In this document: one piece after another, positions 8,515 through 16,979 of the stretch | Numbering within the stretch: position 1 is the stretch's first letter | Layout: the number at the start of each line of letters is the position of its first letter | Position numbers and translations under genes: made by a program | Notes under the pieces: model-generated | The model's database searches: none | What the model was told of the DNA's origin: nothing | Seen by the model: only the letters and a program-made list of their open reading frames with translations | Source: Flavobacterium cutihirudinis | Lineage (GTDB): Bacteria; Bacteroidota; Bacteroidia; Flavobacteriales; Flavobacteriaceae | Direction of reading: 5' to 3' | DNA: 64,000 nucleotides | Assembly (NCBI RefSeq): GCF_003385895.1 | Contig: NZ_QRDQ01000008.1 | Span: forward strand, 62,001-126,000

Positions 8515-9198
8515 TTACACCTCGAATTTATAACCAACACCTTTTATGGTTTTAAAAAGGTCTTCGCCTATTTTTTCGCGAAGTTTTCTAATGTGAACAT
8601 CTATTGTTCTGCCTCCAACTACTACTTCATTCCCCCAAACTTTATCAAGGATTTCATCTCTTTTAAAAACTTTTCCAGGTTTAGAAGCCAATAAATAGAA
8701 CAACTCGAATTCTTTTCTTGGCAATGCAATTTCTACATTTCCTTTTATGATTTTGTATTCCTCGCGGTTTATTTCGATTCCTCCAACATTTATTGTATCA
8801 GAAACAACTTCTTGTTCTTTCAGTCTTCTTAACAAAGCCTTTACTTTACTTACCAATAATTTTGGTTTAATTGGTTTTGTAATATAGTCATCAGCACCTG
8901 CATCGAAACCAGCAACTTGCGAATAATCTTCGCTTCTTGCAGTTAAGAATGTTATGATAACATTATTTAATTCTGGAATTTTTCTGATGTTTTCACAAGC
9001 TTCCATCCCGTCCATTTCAGCCATCATAACATCCATAATGATTAATTCCGGCAATTCTTTTTGGGCCTTTGCAATAGCTTCTTTTCCGTTTGAAGCTGTT
9101 ACAATCTGATAGCCTTCCTGGGCAAGGTTATAGCCAACGATTTCTAAGATATCTGGTTCATCGTCAACTAATAAAATCTTGGTTTGTGTTTTTTTCAT
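8515..9198 (-). CDS. PhoB-like response regulator
   Basis: 227 residues from the ATG at 9198 (an in-frame TTG three codons earlier is less likely). The receiver domain has the acidic pair DDE at 12-14, phosphoacceptor Asp56 in LIIMDVMMA and the conserved Lys in ITKPIKPKL. The OmpR/PhoB winged-helix domain occupies about 130-227, with KEFELFYLLASKPGKVF and GRTIDVHIRKLREKIG. It should bind direct-repeat DNA when phosphorylated. The kinase gene is downstream. The TonB-dependent receptor gene is divergent across a 233-base spacer. Confidence 0.88.
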   Translation of the reverse strand: MKKTQTKILLVDDEPDILEIVGYNLAQEGYQIVTASNGKEAIAKAQKELPELIIMDVMMAEMDGMEACENIRKIPELNNVIITFLTARSEDYSQVAGFDAGADDYITKPIKPKLLVSKVKALLRRLKEQEVVSDTINVGGIEINREEYKIIKGNVEIALPRKEFELFYLLASKPGKVFKRDEILDKVWGNEVVVGGRTIDVHIRKLREKIGEDLFKTIKGVGYKFEV

Positions 9199-9431
9199 AA
9201 ATAGCAAAAATTGAGATTTTTACATCAAATTCTCTTTAATATATATTCGACGTTTTTTATTTCACAGCGTAAATATAGTAATAAAACAACCGTTAAAAAT
9301 TACGGTTAACGGTAATTTAATCTGGTAACAATTTGATAATCTTGACAACACAAAAACATAACAGGTCGCTAACATGAACTTTACAATGCGTGTCTTTCTT
9401 TGCACAAAAATAAATTAAACACAACACTGAA

Positions 9432-12230
9432 ATGAAATTCAATTTAAAATTTCTATTAATCACATTATTTATCTGTACGATTTCTATCGCGCAAAACAAA
9501 GGTACGATTTCTGGTGTATTAACCGACAAAGAAACTAATAATGCAGCACTTCCTTTTGCAAACGTATTACTTAAAGGAACAAACATTAGTGCCAACACTG
9601 ACATTGACGGAAAATATTCGTTAAGTGTAAATCCAGGAAATTATACTATTATCTTTAGTTTCGTTGGATACGAATCTGTAGAAAAACCAGTAACTGTAAA
9701 AGCAGGCGAAACTATCACTGTTGATCAGGTACTATCATCAGGAGGTTATACTCTTAAGGATGTTGTTGTAAAATCGACAGCAAACAGAGAAAAAGAAACT
9801 GCCTTATTACTTGAACAAAAAAATGCTGTAGTAATCAAACAAAGTATTGGTGCACAGGAAATGTCAAGAAAAGGCGTTAGCGATGTTGAAGAAGGTTTAA
9901 CGAAAATTACCGGAATCACAAAAGTAGGCTCAAGAGGTTTATTCGTTCGTGGTCTTGAAGACAGATACAACAACTTATTAATTAACGATCTTGCTGCTCC
10001 AACAAATAATCCATTCCTTAAAATTATCCCTTTGGATTTATTTTCTACGGATGTTGTAGGTGTTATTGAAGTTTACAAAACATTTAGCCCAAATGTTTAC
10101 GGAGATTTTGCAGGTGGAACATTTAATATCCAGACTTCAAAACCAACAAAAAGCATTACAAAAATTACTATAGGAACAAGCTTTCTTGCAAACAGTAACT
10201 TTAAAAGATTTTCTCTTTCTAAAGATGCTGATTCAGCAGAAGGTTTCTTCGGAATGACAGGCGACAACAGACAATTGCCTTCTTTATTAGGAGACACTCC
10301 GTCTGGCCACGTATTTACTCCTGAAGAATCTTTAAACTCTTTCAAAAGTGGTTTTGACGTTTCTTCTATAAGAACTCCTCTTAATATGAGTATCGGATTT
10401 TTACATGCAGAAAAATTTGATTTGAAAAAAGACAGAAGCCTTTCTTATATCTTCTCTTTAAATGCAGATAACAGTTATGCAATTCAAGAAGGAGTTGACA
10501 GAACTTTTGCTTACCAAAGTACAGGAATCAGCTATAAAACTGATTTTGTAACTACAGACAATCATTACAAAACTTCTTTGACTGGTTTATTAGGTTTAAA
10601 CTATAACACTAACCGATTCAAATTAGCATACAACAGTCTTTTCATCAGAACGACTGACAACTTAATCAAAGATCAATTTGGTGTAGCAAATGCTGAAACA
10701 GGAACAGGAGCAAACAAAACGCTTATCCGTACAAACCAATTAGATCAGTCTGATTATTGGAACAACCAATTGTTAGGAGAATATGCAATCGCTGAAGATA
10801 AAAGCCAAACTGTAAAAGCTGGCGTATCTTATGCGGTAACAAAATACGATCAACCGGACAGAAAAGCATTCTCTGGTATTAAAACTGAAAATGATGGAAT
10901 TATTGCTTCTATTGCCGGAAACAACTTTATCAAGCAATATTTAGAAATCACTGGTAACTCTTATTTATCTGGTTTAGCCGAATATAATTTAAAATTCGGA
11001 TCTGAGAAAGGTCATAAATTAACAGTTGGTTACAACGGAAATGCATCAGACATGGAGTCTTCATACCGTTTTATTTCTCCAACGCCTGGTCCAAATATCG
11101 CTGCTCCGCTTAACAGTATCGATAATCAATTGAATACTTTTATCGCAAATGGTGATTTTTATTTCAAAGAAAGTTCTAATGCTACTTACAAAGCAATATT
11201 AAAAGAAGGTGCAAATGCAGGATACGCAAATTTACTTTACAAATTCAATGATAAACTTGAAGTAAATGGTGGTGTACGTGTTGAAAGCGCAAACAGAGAA
11301 ACTAAATACAGAAACCAAGGTTCTTTTGATGATCCGTTTGTAACTTTAAATTATGACAAAGTATACTTCTTACCATCGTTAAATGCTAAATACGGTCTTA
11401 CTGAAAAATCTAACATCCGTTTAGCTGGAGGTGTTACTTATACAAAACCAGTTATCATGGAAGCTTATCCTATCGAGTATGTTAATGCTGATGGAACTTC
11501 TATGAAAGGAAATCCATATTTGGTAAACAGTGACAATTACAATGTTGATTTTAAATATGAGCTTTTCCCAACAGCAAAAGAAATGTTTGCAGTAGGTATT
11601 TTCGGGAAACAAATGAAAAACCCAATCGAAAGAACTTTAACTGCTAATGCTGCAGGTTCTACAATCATTACGTACTTAAACTCAGACAATGCAGTTTTAT
11701 ATGGTGCGGAAATTGAATTTATTTATGACTTAGAGAGATTGACTAATACTTTTAAAAATTTCTCTTTAGGATTTAATACTTCATTAATGAGCACTAAAGC
11801 AGAAGTAAAACCTTTCATCACAAATCCTGACGGTAGTGTTACTGAATCTATAGAAACACACCGATCAAGAGATTTACAAGGTGCATCAAAATGGTTAATC
11901 AACTCTGATTTAAAATACCAATTTGACATCAACAAAAACTGGAGCAATACTGTATCATTAGTATACTCAGTATTCGGAAAAAGAATTTATGCGGTAGGAA
12001 CAAACGGATTAGATCATATTTACGAACTTCCGGTAAGCCAATTAGATTTTGTTTGGAGCAGTAAATTATCAGAACATTTCGATTTGAAATTCACAGCAGA
12101 CAACTTACTTGATCCAGCACGTCAATTTAAAATTGGAGATAACAGTGTAACTCCAGTTGTTGAAGATCCTTTGACAAGAAGCTACAAGAAAAGTAGAGGT
12201 TTCTCTTTAAGCTTAGGATATACATTTTAA
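9432..12230 (+). CDS. TonB-dependent receptor with N-terminal carboxypeptidase-regulatory-like domain
   Basis: 932 residues. Signal peptide about 1-21 (ISIAQ). A carboxypeptidase-regulatory-like beta-sandwich covers about 24-108 (GVLTDKETNNAALPFANV, DIDGKYSLSV, FVGYESVEK). The plug domain with GLFVRGLEDRYNN follows at about 160-180, then a 22-strand-type barrel ending LSLGYTF. It imports an unknown substrate using TonB energy. It is divergent from the PhoB-like regulator and followed by a lipoprotein that may be its surface partner, which suggests scavenging of a phosphorus-containing nutrient. That substrate is inferred from context only. Confidence 0.85.
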   Translation: MKFNLKFLLITLFICTISIAQNKGTISGVLTDKETNNAALPFANVLLKGTNISANTDIDGKYSLSVNPGNYTIIFSFVGYESVEKPVTVKAGETITVDQVLSSGGYTLKDVVVKSTANREKETALLLEQKNAVVIKQSIGAQEMSRKGVSDVEEGLTKITGITKVGSRGLFVRGLEDRYNNLLINDLAAPTNNPFLKIIPLDLFSTDVVGVIEVYKTFSPNVYGDFAGGTFNIQTSKPTKSITKITIGTSFLANSNFKRFSLSKDADSAEGFFGMTGDNRQLPSLLGDTPSGHVFTPEESLNSFKSGFDVSSIRTPLNMSIGFLHAEKFDLKKDRSLSYIFSLNADNSYAIQEGVDRTFAYQSTGISYKTDFVTTDNHYKTSLTGLLGLNYNTNRFKLAYNSLFIRTTDNLIKDQFGVANAETGTGANKTLIRTNQLDQSDYWNNQLLGEYAIAEDKSQTVKAGVSYAVTKYDQPDRKAFSGIKTENDGIIASIAGNNFIKQYLEITGNSYLSGLAEYNLKFGSEKGHKLTVGYNGNASDMESSYRFISPTPGPNIAAPLNSIDNQLNTFIANGDFYFKESSNATYKAILKEGANAGYANLLYKFNDKLEVNGGVRVESANRETKYRNQGSFDDPFVTLNYDKVYFLPSLNAKYGLTEKSNIRLAGGVTYTKPVIMEAYPIEYVNADGTSMKGNPYLVNSDNYNVDFKYELFPTAKEMFAVGIFGKQMKNPIERTLTANAAGSTIITYLNSDNAVLYGAEIEFIYDLERLTNTFKNFSLGFNTSLMSTKAEVKPFITNPDGSVTESIETHRSRDLQGASKWLINSDLKYQFDINKNWSNTVSLVYSVFGKRIYAVGTNGLDHIYELPVSQLDFVWSSKLSEHFDLKFTADNLLDPARQFKIGDNSVTPVVEDPLTRSYKKSRGFSLSLGYTF

Positions 12231-12251
12231 GACTTTTGAACCCAAGAATAC

Positions 12252-12279
12252 AAAGCCCTATTTCGATAGGGCTTTTTTT
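12252..12279 (+). terminator. Rho-independent terminator with TTCG tetraloop
   Basis: AAAGCCCTAT-TTCG-ATAGGGCTTT followed by a T run, just after the TonB-dependent receptor gene. The receptor and lipoprotein genes are therefore largely separate transcripts. Confidence 0.85.
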
Positions 12280-12298
12280 ATGCAAATACTTAATATCT

Positions 12299-12317
12299 CT
12301 TAACATTAGCTTCACAT
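12299..12317 (+). promoter_or_regulatory. Pho-box-like direct repeat CTTAACAT/CTTCACAT
   Basis: Two octamers begin 11 bases apart (12299 and 12310), the periodicity of a Pho box, and match the TTAACAT-type repeats upstream of the porin gene. They lie about 64 bases before the -7 box at 12381, further than typical for an activator touching polymerase. Confidence 0.4.
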
Positions 12318-12380
12318 TTTAGAGCTTTTATAATAACGGTATTGTAATACTTAGCTAACACACAAAAAGAATTCCTGTTC

Positions 12381-12388
12381 TAATTTTG
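12381..12388 (+). promoter_or_regulatory. -7 promoter box TAATTTTG
   Basis: Perfect TAnnTTTG match, 32 bases before the lipoprotein ATG. Confidence 0.6.
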
Positions 12389-12420
12389 TCTGCAAAGAAA
12401 TCAACTATTAAACAACAATT

Positions 12421-13833
12421 ATGAAAACTAAATTTTTCGCTTTAGCCCTTTCAATTGGCTTATTATTTTCATCATGTAGCAATGACAACGATCCTGCTCC
12501 ATTTACAGTAGCTCCTTTAACAGGAACTGAAAGTGTTGTCGTTGGAGCAACTACAACATTCAGCAGTACAACAACAGGTGGTACTTATACAAGTGCTACT
12601 CCAGCAGTTGCAACTGTTGTACCTGCTACAGGAGTTATCACAGGGGTTTCTGTAGGTACTTCTGTTATTACTTATACTGTACAATCTGTATCTGTAACTA
12701 AAACGGTAACTGTAACTGCAGTTCCAGTTGCAACAGGAGAAATTACAGGTCCAATCACAGCTGATAAAACATATCCTTTAGGAAACTATACAATGAAAGG
12801 TATGGTAAAAGTAAATTCAGGTGTAACGTTGACTTTCGACGCTGGTTCTACTATTACTGTTGATAAAACTACTGGAGACAATGCATTAGTAGTATTAAAC
12901 GGTGGTAAATTAGTAATCAATGGTACAGCTGACAAACCAGTTGTATTTACTGAGAAATCTAAAGTTCCAGGTTCATGGGGAGGTATCATCATGTACGGAG
13001 ACGCTCCAATCAACGCTATTAAAGGTGTAAAAACTTCTACTTCTGAAGACGGAAATGCTTTACCTTACGGAGGAACAAATGCTGCTCACAACGGTGGTTC
13101 TTTGAAATATGTAAGAGTTGAGTACGCTGGTTCTAAATTAGCTGACGGAACAAAAGAATTAAACGGATTCTCTTTCTACTCTGTAGGATCAGGAACAACT
13201 TTAGATCACTTAGTATCTTACAAAGGTGCTGATGACGGATTCGAATTTTACGGAGGAACTGCAAGTTTAACAAATGCAATTTCTTATGACAATACAGATG
13301 ACTCTTTTGACTGGCAAGATGGATGGCAAGGTCAATTAAGTACAAACTGGTATGCTCACCAAAGTGTAAAAGGAAACTTCGGTGTTGAAATCGAATCTTC
13401 TAAAAACAACAACGATTACTACCCTAAAGTTACAAACATTACTTTAAGAAGAGTAGCTGGTACTACACCAGAAGCTGTTGGAGATGTTCAGGTTGATGCT
13501 TTCCAATTCAAAAATGACGGAAACGGTGATTTCAGCAACATTATCATCGATGGTTACGGTGATTATACTGAAGGAACTACAGTTTTCACAGGAGCAGCAG
13601 TAAAAATTCAAGATGCTTCTACAAATACTAACCAAGTAAATGGTGGTAAAATCAAAATTAACAAAGTTAAAATCGTTAATACTTCTAAAAACATCTTAGG
13701 TGTAGTAGTAGCTCCATGGGATGGTGTTGTAACTTTCCCAGCAGCAAACTTCACAATCGATGCTACTGCAACAGGAGCTTCATTAACAGCTGGTGCTTGG
13801 GCAACAGTAAACGGAGTTGACTTGACTAAATAA
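12421..13833 (+). CDS. Surface or periplasmic lipoprotein with Ig-like (Big2) and beta-rich domains
   Basis: 470 residues. A lipoprotein signal ends LLFSSC with Cys19 and is followed by SNDND, an acidic stretch that in Bacteroidota often favours surface export. About 30-105 is a bacterial Ig-like Big2 domain (GTYTSATPAVATV, GVITGVSVGTSVITYTV). About 110-460 is rich in short beta turns (VVLNGGKLVINGTADKPV, GSWGGIIMYGDAPIN) like a parallel beta-helix. Codon use is unusually regular, as in highly expressed genes. It follows a TonB-dependent receptor and carries Pho-box-like repeats upstream. Ligand unknown. Confidence 0.75.
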   Translation: MKTKFFALALSIGLLFSSCSNDNDPAPFTVAPLTGTESVVVGATTTFSSTTTGGTYTSATPAVATVVPATGVITGVSVGTSVITYTVQSVSVTKTVTVTAVPVATGEITGPITADKTYPLGNYTMKGMVKVNSGVTLTFDAGSTITVDKTTGDNALVVLNGGKLVINGTADKPVVFTEKSKVPGSWGGIIMYGDAPINAIKGVKTSTSEDGNALPYGGTNAAHNGGSLKYVRVEYAGSKLADGTKELNGFSFYSVGSGTTLDHLVSYKGADDGFEFYGGTASLTNAISYDNTDDSFDWQDGWQGQLSTNWYAHQSVKGNFGVEIESSKNNNDYYPKVTNITLRRVAGTTPEAVGDVQVDAFQFKNDGNGDFSNIIIDGYGDYTEGTTVFTGAAVKIQDASTNTNQVNGGKIKINKVKIVNTSKNILGVVVAPWDGVVTFPAANFTIDATATGASLTAGAWATVNGVDLTK

Positions 13834-13857
13834 CAGTTAGTTAAAACATAAATGTTA

Positions 13858-13890
13858 AAAACATCCTAATATATTAGGATGTTTTTTTTT
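13858..13890 (+). terminator. Rho-independent terminator
   Basis: Perfect palindrome around ACATCCTAATATATTAGGA with flanking A and T runs, immediately after the lipoprotein gene. Confidence 0.9.
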
Positions 13891-13941
13891 GGCGTAATTT
13901 TTGTAATTTTTTTTGTATATTTACTTATCCAAACAAGTGCG

Positions 13942-14280
13942 ATGGCAAAAAACTACTTTTATATTACATTCTTATTGGCTTTTTTCTTTACTGTAAGTGC
14001 TTCAGCACAGGACAGTAAACAATTACCAAAACCTCAGGAAACAACTTCCATTGAGGGTCTAAGCTTGTACCCTAACCCAGTGTTAAACGGAAAAGTATAC
14101 ATTACATCAAAAAATGATCTTGAAAAAGAAATAATCATTTTTGACATTCTGGGCAAAAAAGTACTTCAGACACATCTTAGTTCAAAAGAGCTAAATGTTT
14201 CAGATTTGGTCCCTGGCGTTTATATCATAAAAATAAGCGAAGAAAATGCATCCGCAACCCGAAAGCTCATCATTCGGTAA
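13942..14280 (+). CDS. Small exported protein consisting mainly of a type IX (type A) sorting domain
   Basis: 112 residues from the ATG at 13942. A longer frame begins inside the preceding terminator and is rejected. The signal peptide is MAKNYFYITFLLAFFFTVSA then SAQ. After about 20 linker residues the rest is a Por secretion C-terminal domain: LSLYPNPV, VYITSK, IIIFDILGKKVL, VSDLVPGVYIIKI, RKLIIR. Such domains normally ride at the end of large secreted proteins and direct them through the type IX system. Here there is no cargo. It could be a stand-alone surface peptide, an anchor or a remnant. It ends with its own terminator. Confidence 0.8.
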   Translation: MAKNYFYITFLLAFFFTVSASAQDSKQLPKPQETTSIEGLSLYPNPVLNGKVYITSKNDLEKEIIIFDILGKKVLQTHLSSKELNVSDLVPGVYIIKISEENASATRKLIIR

Positions 14281-14289
14281 AATATAGAA

Positions 14290-14316
14290 AAAAGCTCCTT
14301 TATGGAGCTTTTTTTA
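14290..14316 (+). terminator. Rho-independent terminator
   Basis: AAAAGCTCC-TTTAT-GGAGCTTTT plus a T run directly after the sorting-domain protein gene. Confidence 0.85.
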
Positions 14317-14317
14317 G

Positions 14318-14412
14318 TTTTCAGTCGCAGTGTACAGTCGCAGTCGCAGTGTTCGGTTTTCAGTTTACACACTTTGCCGAAAACTGTGACTGAAAACTGC
14401 GACTAAAGACTA
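14318..14412. repeat. CAGTCGCAG / CTGCGACTG inverted array
   Basis: Repeated CAGTCGCAG units face CTGTGACTG and CTGCGACT units, separated by CAGTTTACAC. Related CAGTTT/ACTGAAAACTG strings occur at 34231-34260 and 38010-38075. Confidence 0.5.
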
Positions 14413-14419
14413 AAAACAA

Positions 14420-14427
14420 TATCTTTG
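14420..14427 (+). promoter_or_regulatory. -7 promoter box TATCTTTG
   Basis: Perfect TAnnTTTG. The predicted transcript would start about 8 bases before the TTG start codon at 14441, giving an almost leaderless message. Confidence 0.6.
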
Positions 14428-14440
14428 CACAAAAAAAGTT

Positions 14441-15421
14441 TTGATTACAGCCAGCGATATATTTACCATTTCGAGTCAGAAACAATTTGAAAAAATAGCA
14501 CTAAAAGTGTTCCGTTTTCAGCACGAGAACAATAAAGTATATCGTGACTTTTGTGATTATTTAAACGTAAATCCGCAACACGTAAAATCGCTGCAGCAAA
14601 TTCCTTTTTTACCTATTCAGTTTTTCAAAAGCCATGAAGTGGTTTCTAATTCTGATTTACCGCAAGTTACTTTCACAAGCAGCGGAACAACAGGAATGAT
14701 TACCAGCCGACATTTGGTTACCGATGCTTCTCTTTATGAAGAAAGTTATCGTCAAGGCTTTTCGCAATTTTATGGCAATATCGAAGATTATGTCGTTTTA
14801 GCCCTTTTACCGTCTTATCTCGAGCGCGATGGCTCTTCGTTAATTTACATGGTCGAAGATCTCATAAAACTCTCGAATCAGCCTGAAAGCGGGTTTTATT
14901 TACACAATCATGACGACTTAATTAAAAAACTAACCGAATTAGACGAATCCGGCCAAAATGTAATTTTAATTGGCGTTACGTATGCTTTGTTGGATTTAAT
15001 TGAAAAACACCAATTCAACCTTCAAAATACCATTATTATGGAAACGGGCGGAATGAAAGGCAAACGCAAAGAAATGATTCGCGAAGAACTTCACGAACTA
15101 CTTTGCAAAGGTTTTGGCGTAAATTCGATTCATTCAGAATACGGTATGACCGAACTTTTAGCGCAAGCTTATTCATTAGGCGACGGTGTGTTTGAATGCA
15201 CTTCCTGGATGAATATTCTGGTTCGCGATCCTGAAGATGCTTTGACTTATGTAGCCGATGGAAAAACAGGCGGAATTAATGTGATCGATTTGGCTAATAT
15301 CAATTCCTGTTCTTTTATCGCTACACAGGATTTAGGCAAAAAAAATCCCAACAACTCTTTCGAGGTATTGGGACGTTTTGATAATTCTGACATTCGTGGT
15401 TGTAATTTGATGGTTCTTTAA
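14441..15421 (+). CDS. LuxE/PaaK-family acyl-protein synthetase-like protein
   Basis: 326 residues. The adenylate-forming signature FTSSGTTGMITSRHLV lies at about residue 85 and resembles the LuxE family, which activates fatty acids as acyl-AMP and transfers them to a cysteine. YGMTEL at about 240 is the second adenylation motif. The start is a TTG. No in-frame ATG is close, the conserved N-terminus begins at this codon, and the -7 box is 14 bases upstream. No luciferase or reductase genes are nearby, so bioluminescence is not implied. It may activate a fatty acid for lipid or pigment synthesis. It is convergent with tyrS. Confidence 0.75.
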   Translation: MITASDIFTISSQKQFEKIALKVFRFQHENNKVYRDFCDYLNVNPQHVKSLQQIPFLPIQFFKSHEVVSNSDLPQVTFTSSGTTGMITSRHLVTDASLYEESYRQGFSQFYGNIEDYVVLALLPSYLERDGSSLIYMVEDLIKLSNQPESGFYLHNHDDLIKKLTELDESGQNVILIGVTYALLDLIEKHQFNLQNTIIMETGGMKGKRKEMIREELHELLCKGFGVNSIHSEYGMTELLAQAYSLGDGVFECTSWMNILVRDPEDALTYVADGKTGGINVIDLANINSCSFIATQDLGKKNPNNSFEVLGRFDNSDIRGCNLMVL

Positions 15422-15446
15422 TGTTTAATCGTTGATTTGTTAAGTC

Positions 15447-15474
15447 GTTTAATCGTGTTCAAACTCGATTAAAC
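15447..15474. terminator. Hairpin between convergent genes
   Basis: GTTTAATCG (15447-15455) pairs with CGATTAAAC (15466-15474), with further related GTTTAATCG units around it, in the 63-base gap between the LuxE-family gene and tyrS. Confidence 0.45.
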
Positions 15475-15484
15475 AATTAACCGA

Positions 15485-16780
15485 TTAAACAGTTCTAATC
15501 ACAAAATAGTTTTTCTTTCCACTTTGTAATAACACAAATTGATTATTGATTAAATCATTTGCCGTTAAAACAAAATCTTCTTTTATTTTTTCTCGGTTTA
15601 CCGAAATAGAATTTGCTGTTAAAGCACGTCTTGCTTCTCCGTTAGATTTAAAGAAACCTGTTTTTTCATTCAAAACAGTAATAATATCCAATCCGTTTTC
15701 TAAATCCGCTTTTGCAATTTCAGCTTGCGGAACTCCATCAAAAACTTCTAAGAAAGTCTTTTCATCCAATTTCTTCAAATCGTCTGCAGTAGAATTTCCA
15801 AATAAGATATTTGAAGCCTGAATTGCTTTTTCCAACTCTTCTTTACTATGAACAAAAATCGTAATTTCTTCTGCTAATTTCTTTTGTAAAACTCTTAAAT
15901 GCGGAGCTGCCTGATGTTCTGCAATCAGAGCATCAATTGTTTCTTTATCTAAGAAAGTAAAGATTTTAATGTGTTTTTCAGCATCAGCGTCTGTAGCATT
16001 TACCCAAAACTGGTAAAATTTGTAAACCGAAGTTTTATCGGCGTCAAGCCAAACATTTCCACCTTCTGATTTTCCAAATTTAGATCCGTCTGCTTTTGTA
16101 ATTAATGGAGTTGTCAATGCAAAAGCTTTTGCATTTTCTCCACCCATTCTGCGTACTAATTCCGTACCTGTGGTAATATTTCCCCACTGGTCAGAACCTC
16201 CCATTTGCAAAAGGCAGTTATTGTTTTTATATAAATGATAAAAATCGTATCCCTGAATTAATTGATAGGTAAATTCTGTGAAAGACATTCCTTCACCTTC
16301 TCCGTTAATTCTTTTTTTAACTGAGTCCTTCGCCATCATATAATTTACCGTGATTCGTTTTCCAACTTCACGTGCAAAATCAATAAACGAGAATTCCTTC
16401 ATCCAGTCATAGTTGTTCACCATAATTGGACCATTTGGTTCTTTTGAATTAAAGTCTAAGAAGCGAGACAGAACACTTTTGATTCCGGCAACATTTTTAG
16501 CCAAAGTTTCTTCGTTCAACAGATTTCTTTCGTCAGATTTTCCAGAAGGATCACCAATCATTCCGGTCGCGCCGCCTACAAGAGCAACTGGCTGATGACC
16601 AAAATTCTTTAAATGAACCAATAAAATAATCTGAACCATACTGCCAATATGCAGCGAATCTGCCGTTGGATCAAAACCAATATAAGCCGATGTTACCTCT
16701 TTTAGCAATTGTTCTTCCGTTCCTGGCATGCTATCATGGTACAAACCGCGCCATTTTAATTCTTCAACTAGATTCTTCAT
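15485..16780 (-). CDS. tyrS: Tyrosyl-tRNA synthetase
   Basis: 431 residues from the ATG at 16780. A 16-codon upstream extension starts on a non-ATG codon and overlaps the promoter, so it is rejected. It charges tRNA-Tyr in the cytoplasm. The class I signature HIGS is at 44-47, the KMSKS equivalent KFGKS occurs in [15 protein letters not shown], and [15 protein letters not shown] and tyrosine-pocket motifs ([23 protein letters not shown]) are present. The C-terminal S4-like RNA-binding domain covers the last 70 residues ([15 protein letters not shown]). Length is normal for bacterial TyrS. Confidence 0.96.
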   Translation of the reverse strand: MKNLVEELKWRGLYHDSMPGTEEQLLKEVTSAYIGFDPTADSLHIGSMVQIILLVHLKNFGHQPVALVGGATGMIGDPSGKSDERNLLNEETLAKNVAGIKSVLSRFLDFNSKEPNGPIMVNNYDWMKEFSFIDFAREVGKRITVNYMMAKDSVKKRINGEGEGMSFTEFTYQLIQGYDFYHLYKNNNCLLQMGGSDQWGNITTGTELVRRMGGENAKAFALTTPLITKADGSKFGKSEGGNVWLDADKTSVYKFYQFWVNATDADAEKHIKIFTFLDKETIDALIAEHQAAPHLRVLQKKLAEEITIFVHSKEELEKAIQASNILFGNSTADDLKKLDEKTFLEVFDGVPQAEIAKADLENGLDIITVLNEKTGFFKSNGEARRALTANSISVNREKIKEDFVLTANDLINNQFVLLQSGKKNYFVIRTV

Positions 16781-16797
16781 TTTTATAATATTTTGCG

Positions 16798-16829
16798 CAA
16801 ATATAATCAATGGCAATGGCAATATCAAA
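16798..16829 (-). promoter_or_regulatory. tyrS promoter: TATATTTG with upstream TTTG
   Basis: On the minus strand a perfect -7 box TATATTTG (16805-16798) is preceded, 20 bases upstream, by TTTG (16829-16826) at the -33 position. The box is about 18 bases before the tyrS ATG. Confidence 0.7.
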
Positions 16830-16839
16830 AAGTTATGCC

Positions 16840-16902
16840 ACTAAGGCGCAAAGACACAAATATTATAAAAAAAACAAAAACTTTGCGCCTTTACGCCTTA
16901 GT
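16840..16902. repeat. GGCGCAAAG-type inverted repeat
   Basis: ACTAAGGCGCAAAG (16840-16853) faces CTTTGCGCC and CGCCTTAGT (16881-16902). Same style as the CAAAG arrays at 26861-26900 and 33117-33190. It fills the space between divergent tyrS and the SDR gene. Confidence 0.5.
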
Positions 16903-16979
16903 CGTAAAAACAAAAAAACCTTTGCAACTTTGAACCTCTGCCTCTTTGCCACTTTACAACAAAAACTTATATTTACAAA

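Noticed and set aside
14441..15421. LuxE-family gene as evidence of bioluminescence
   Set aside because: No luxA, luxB, luxC or luxD homologue is nearby; the family has other acyl-activating members.
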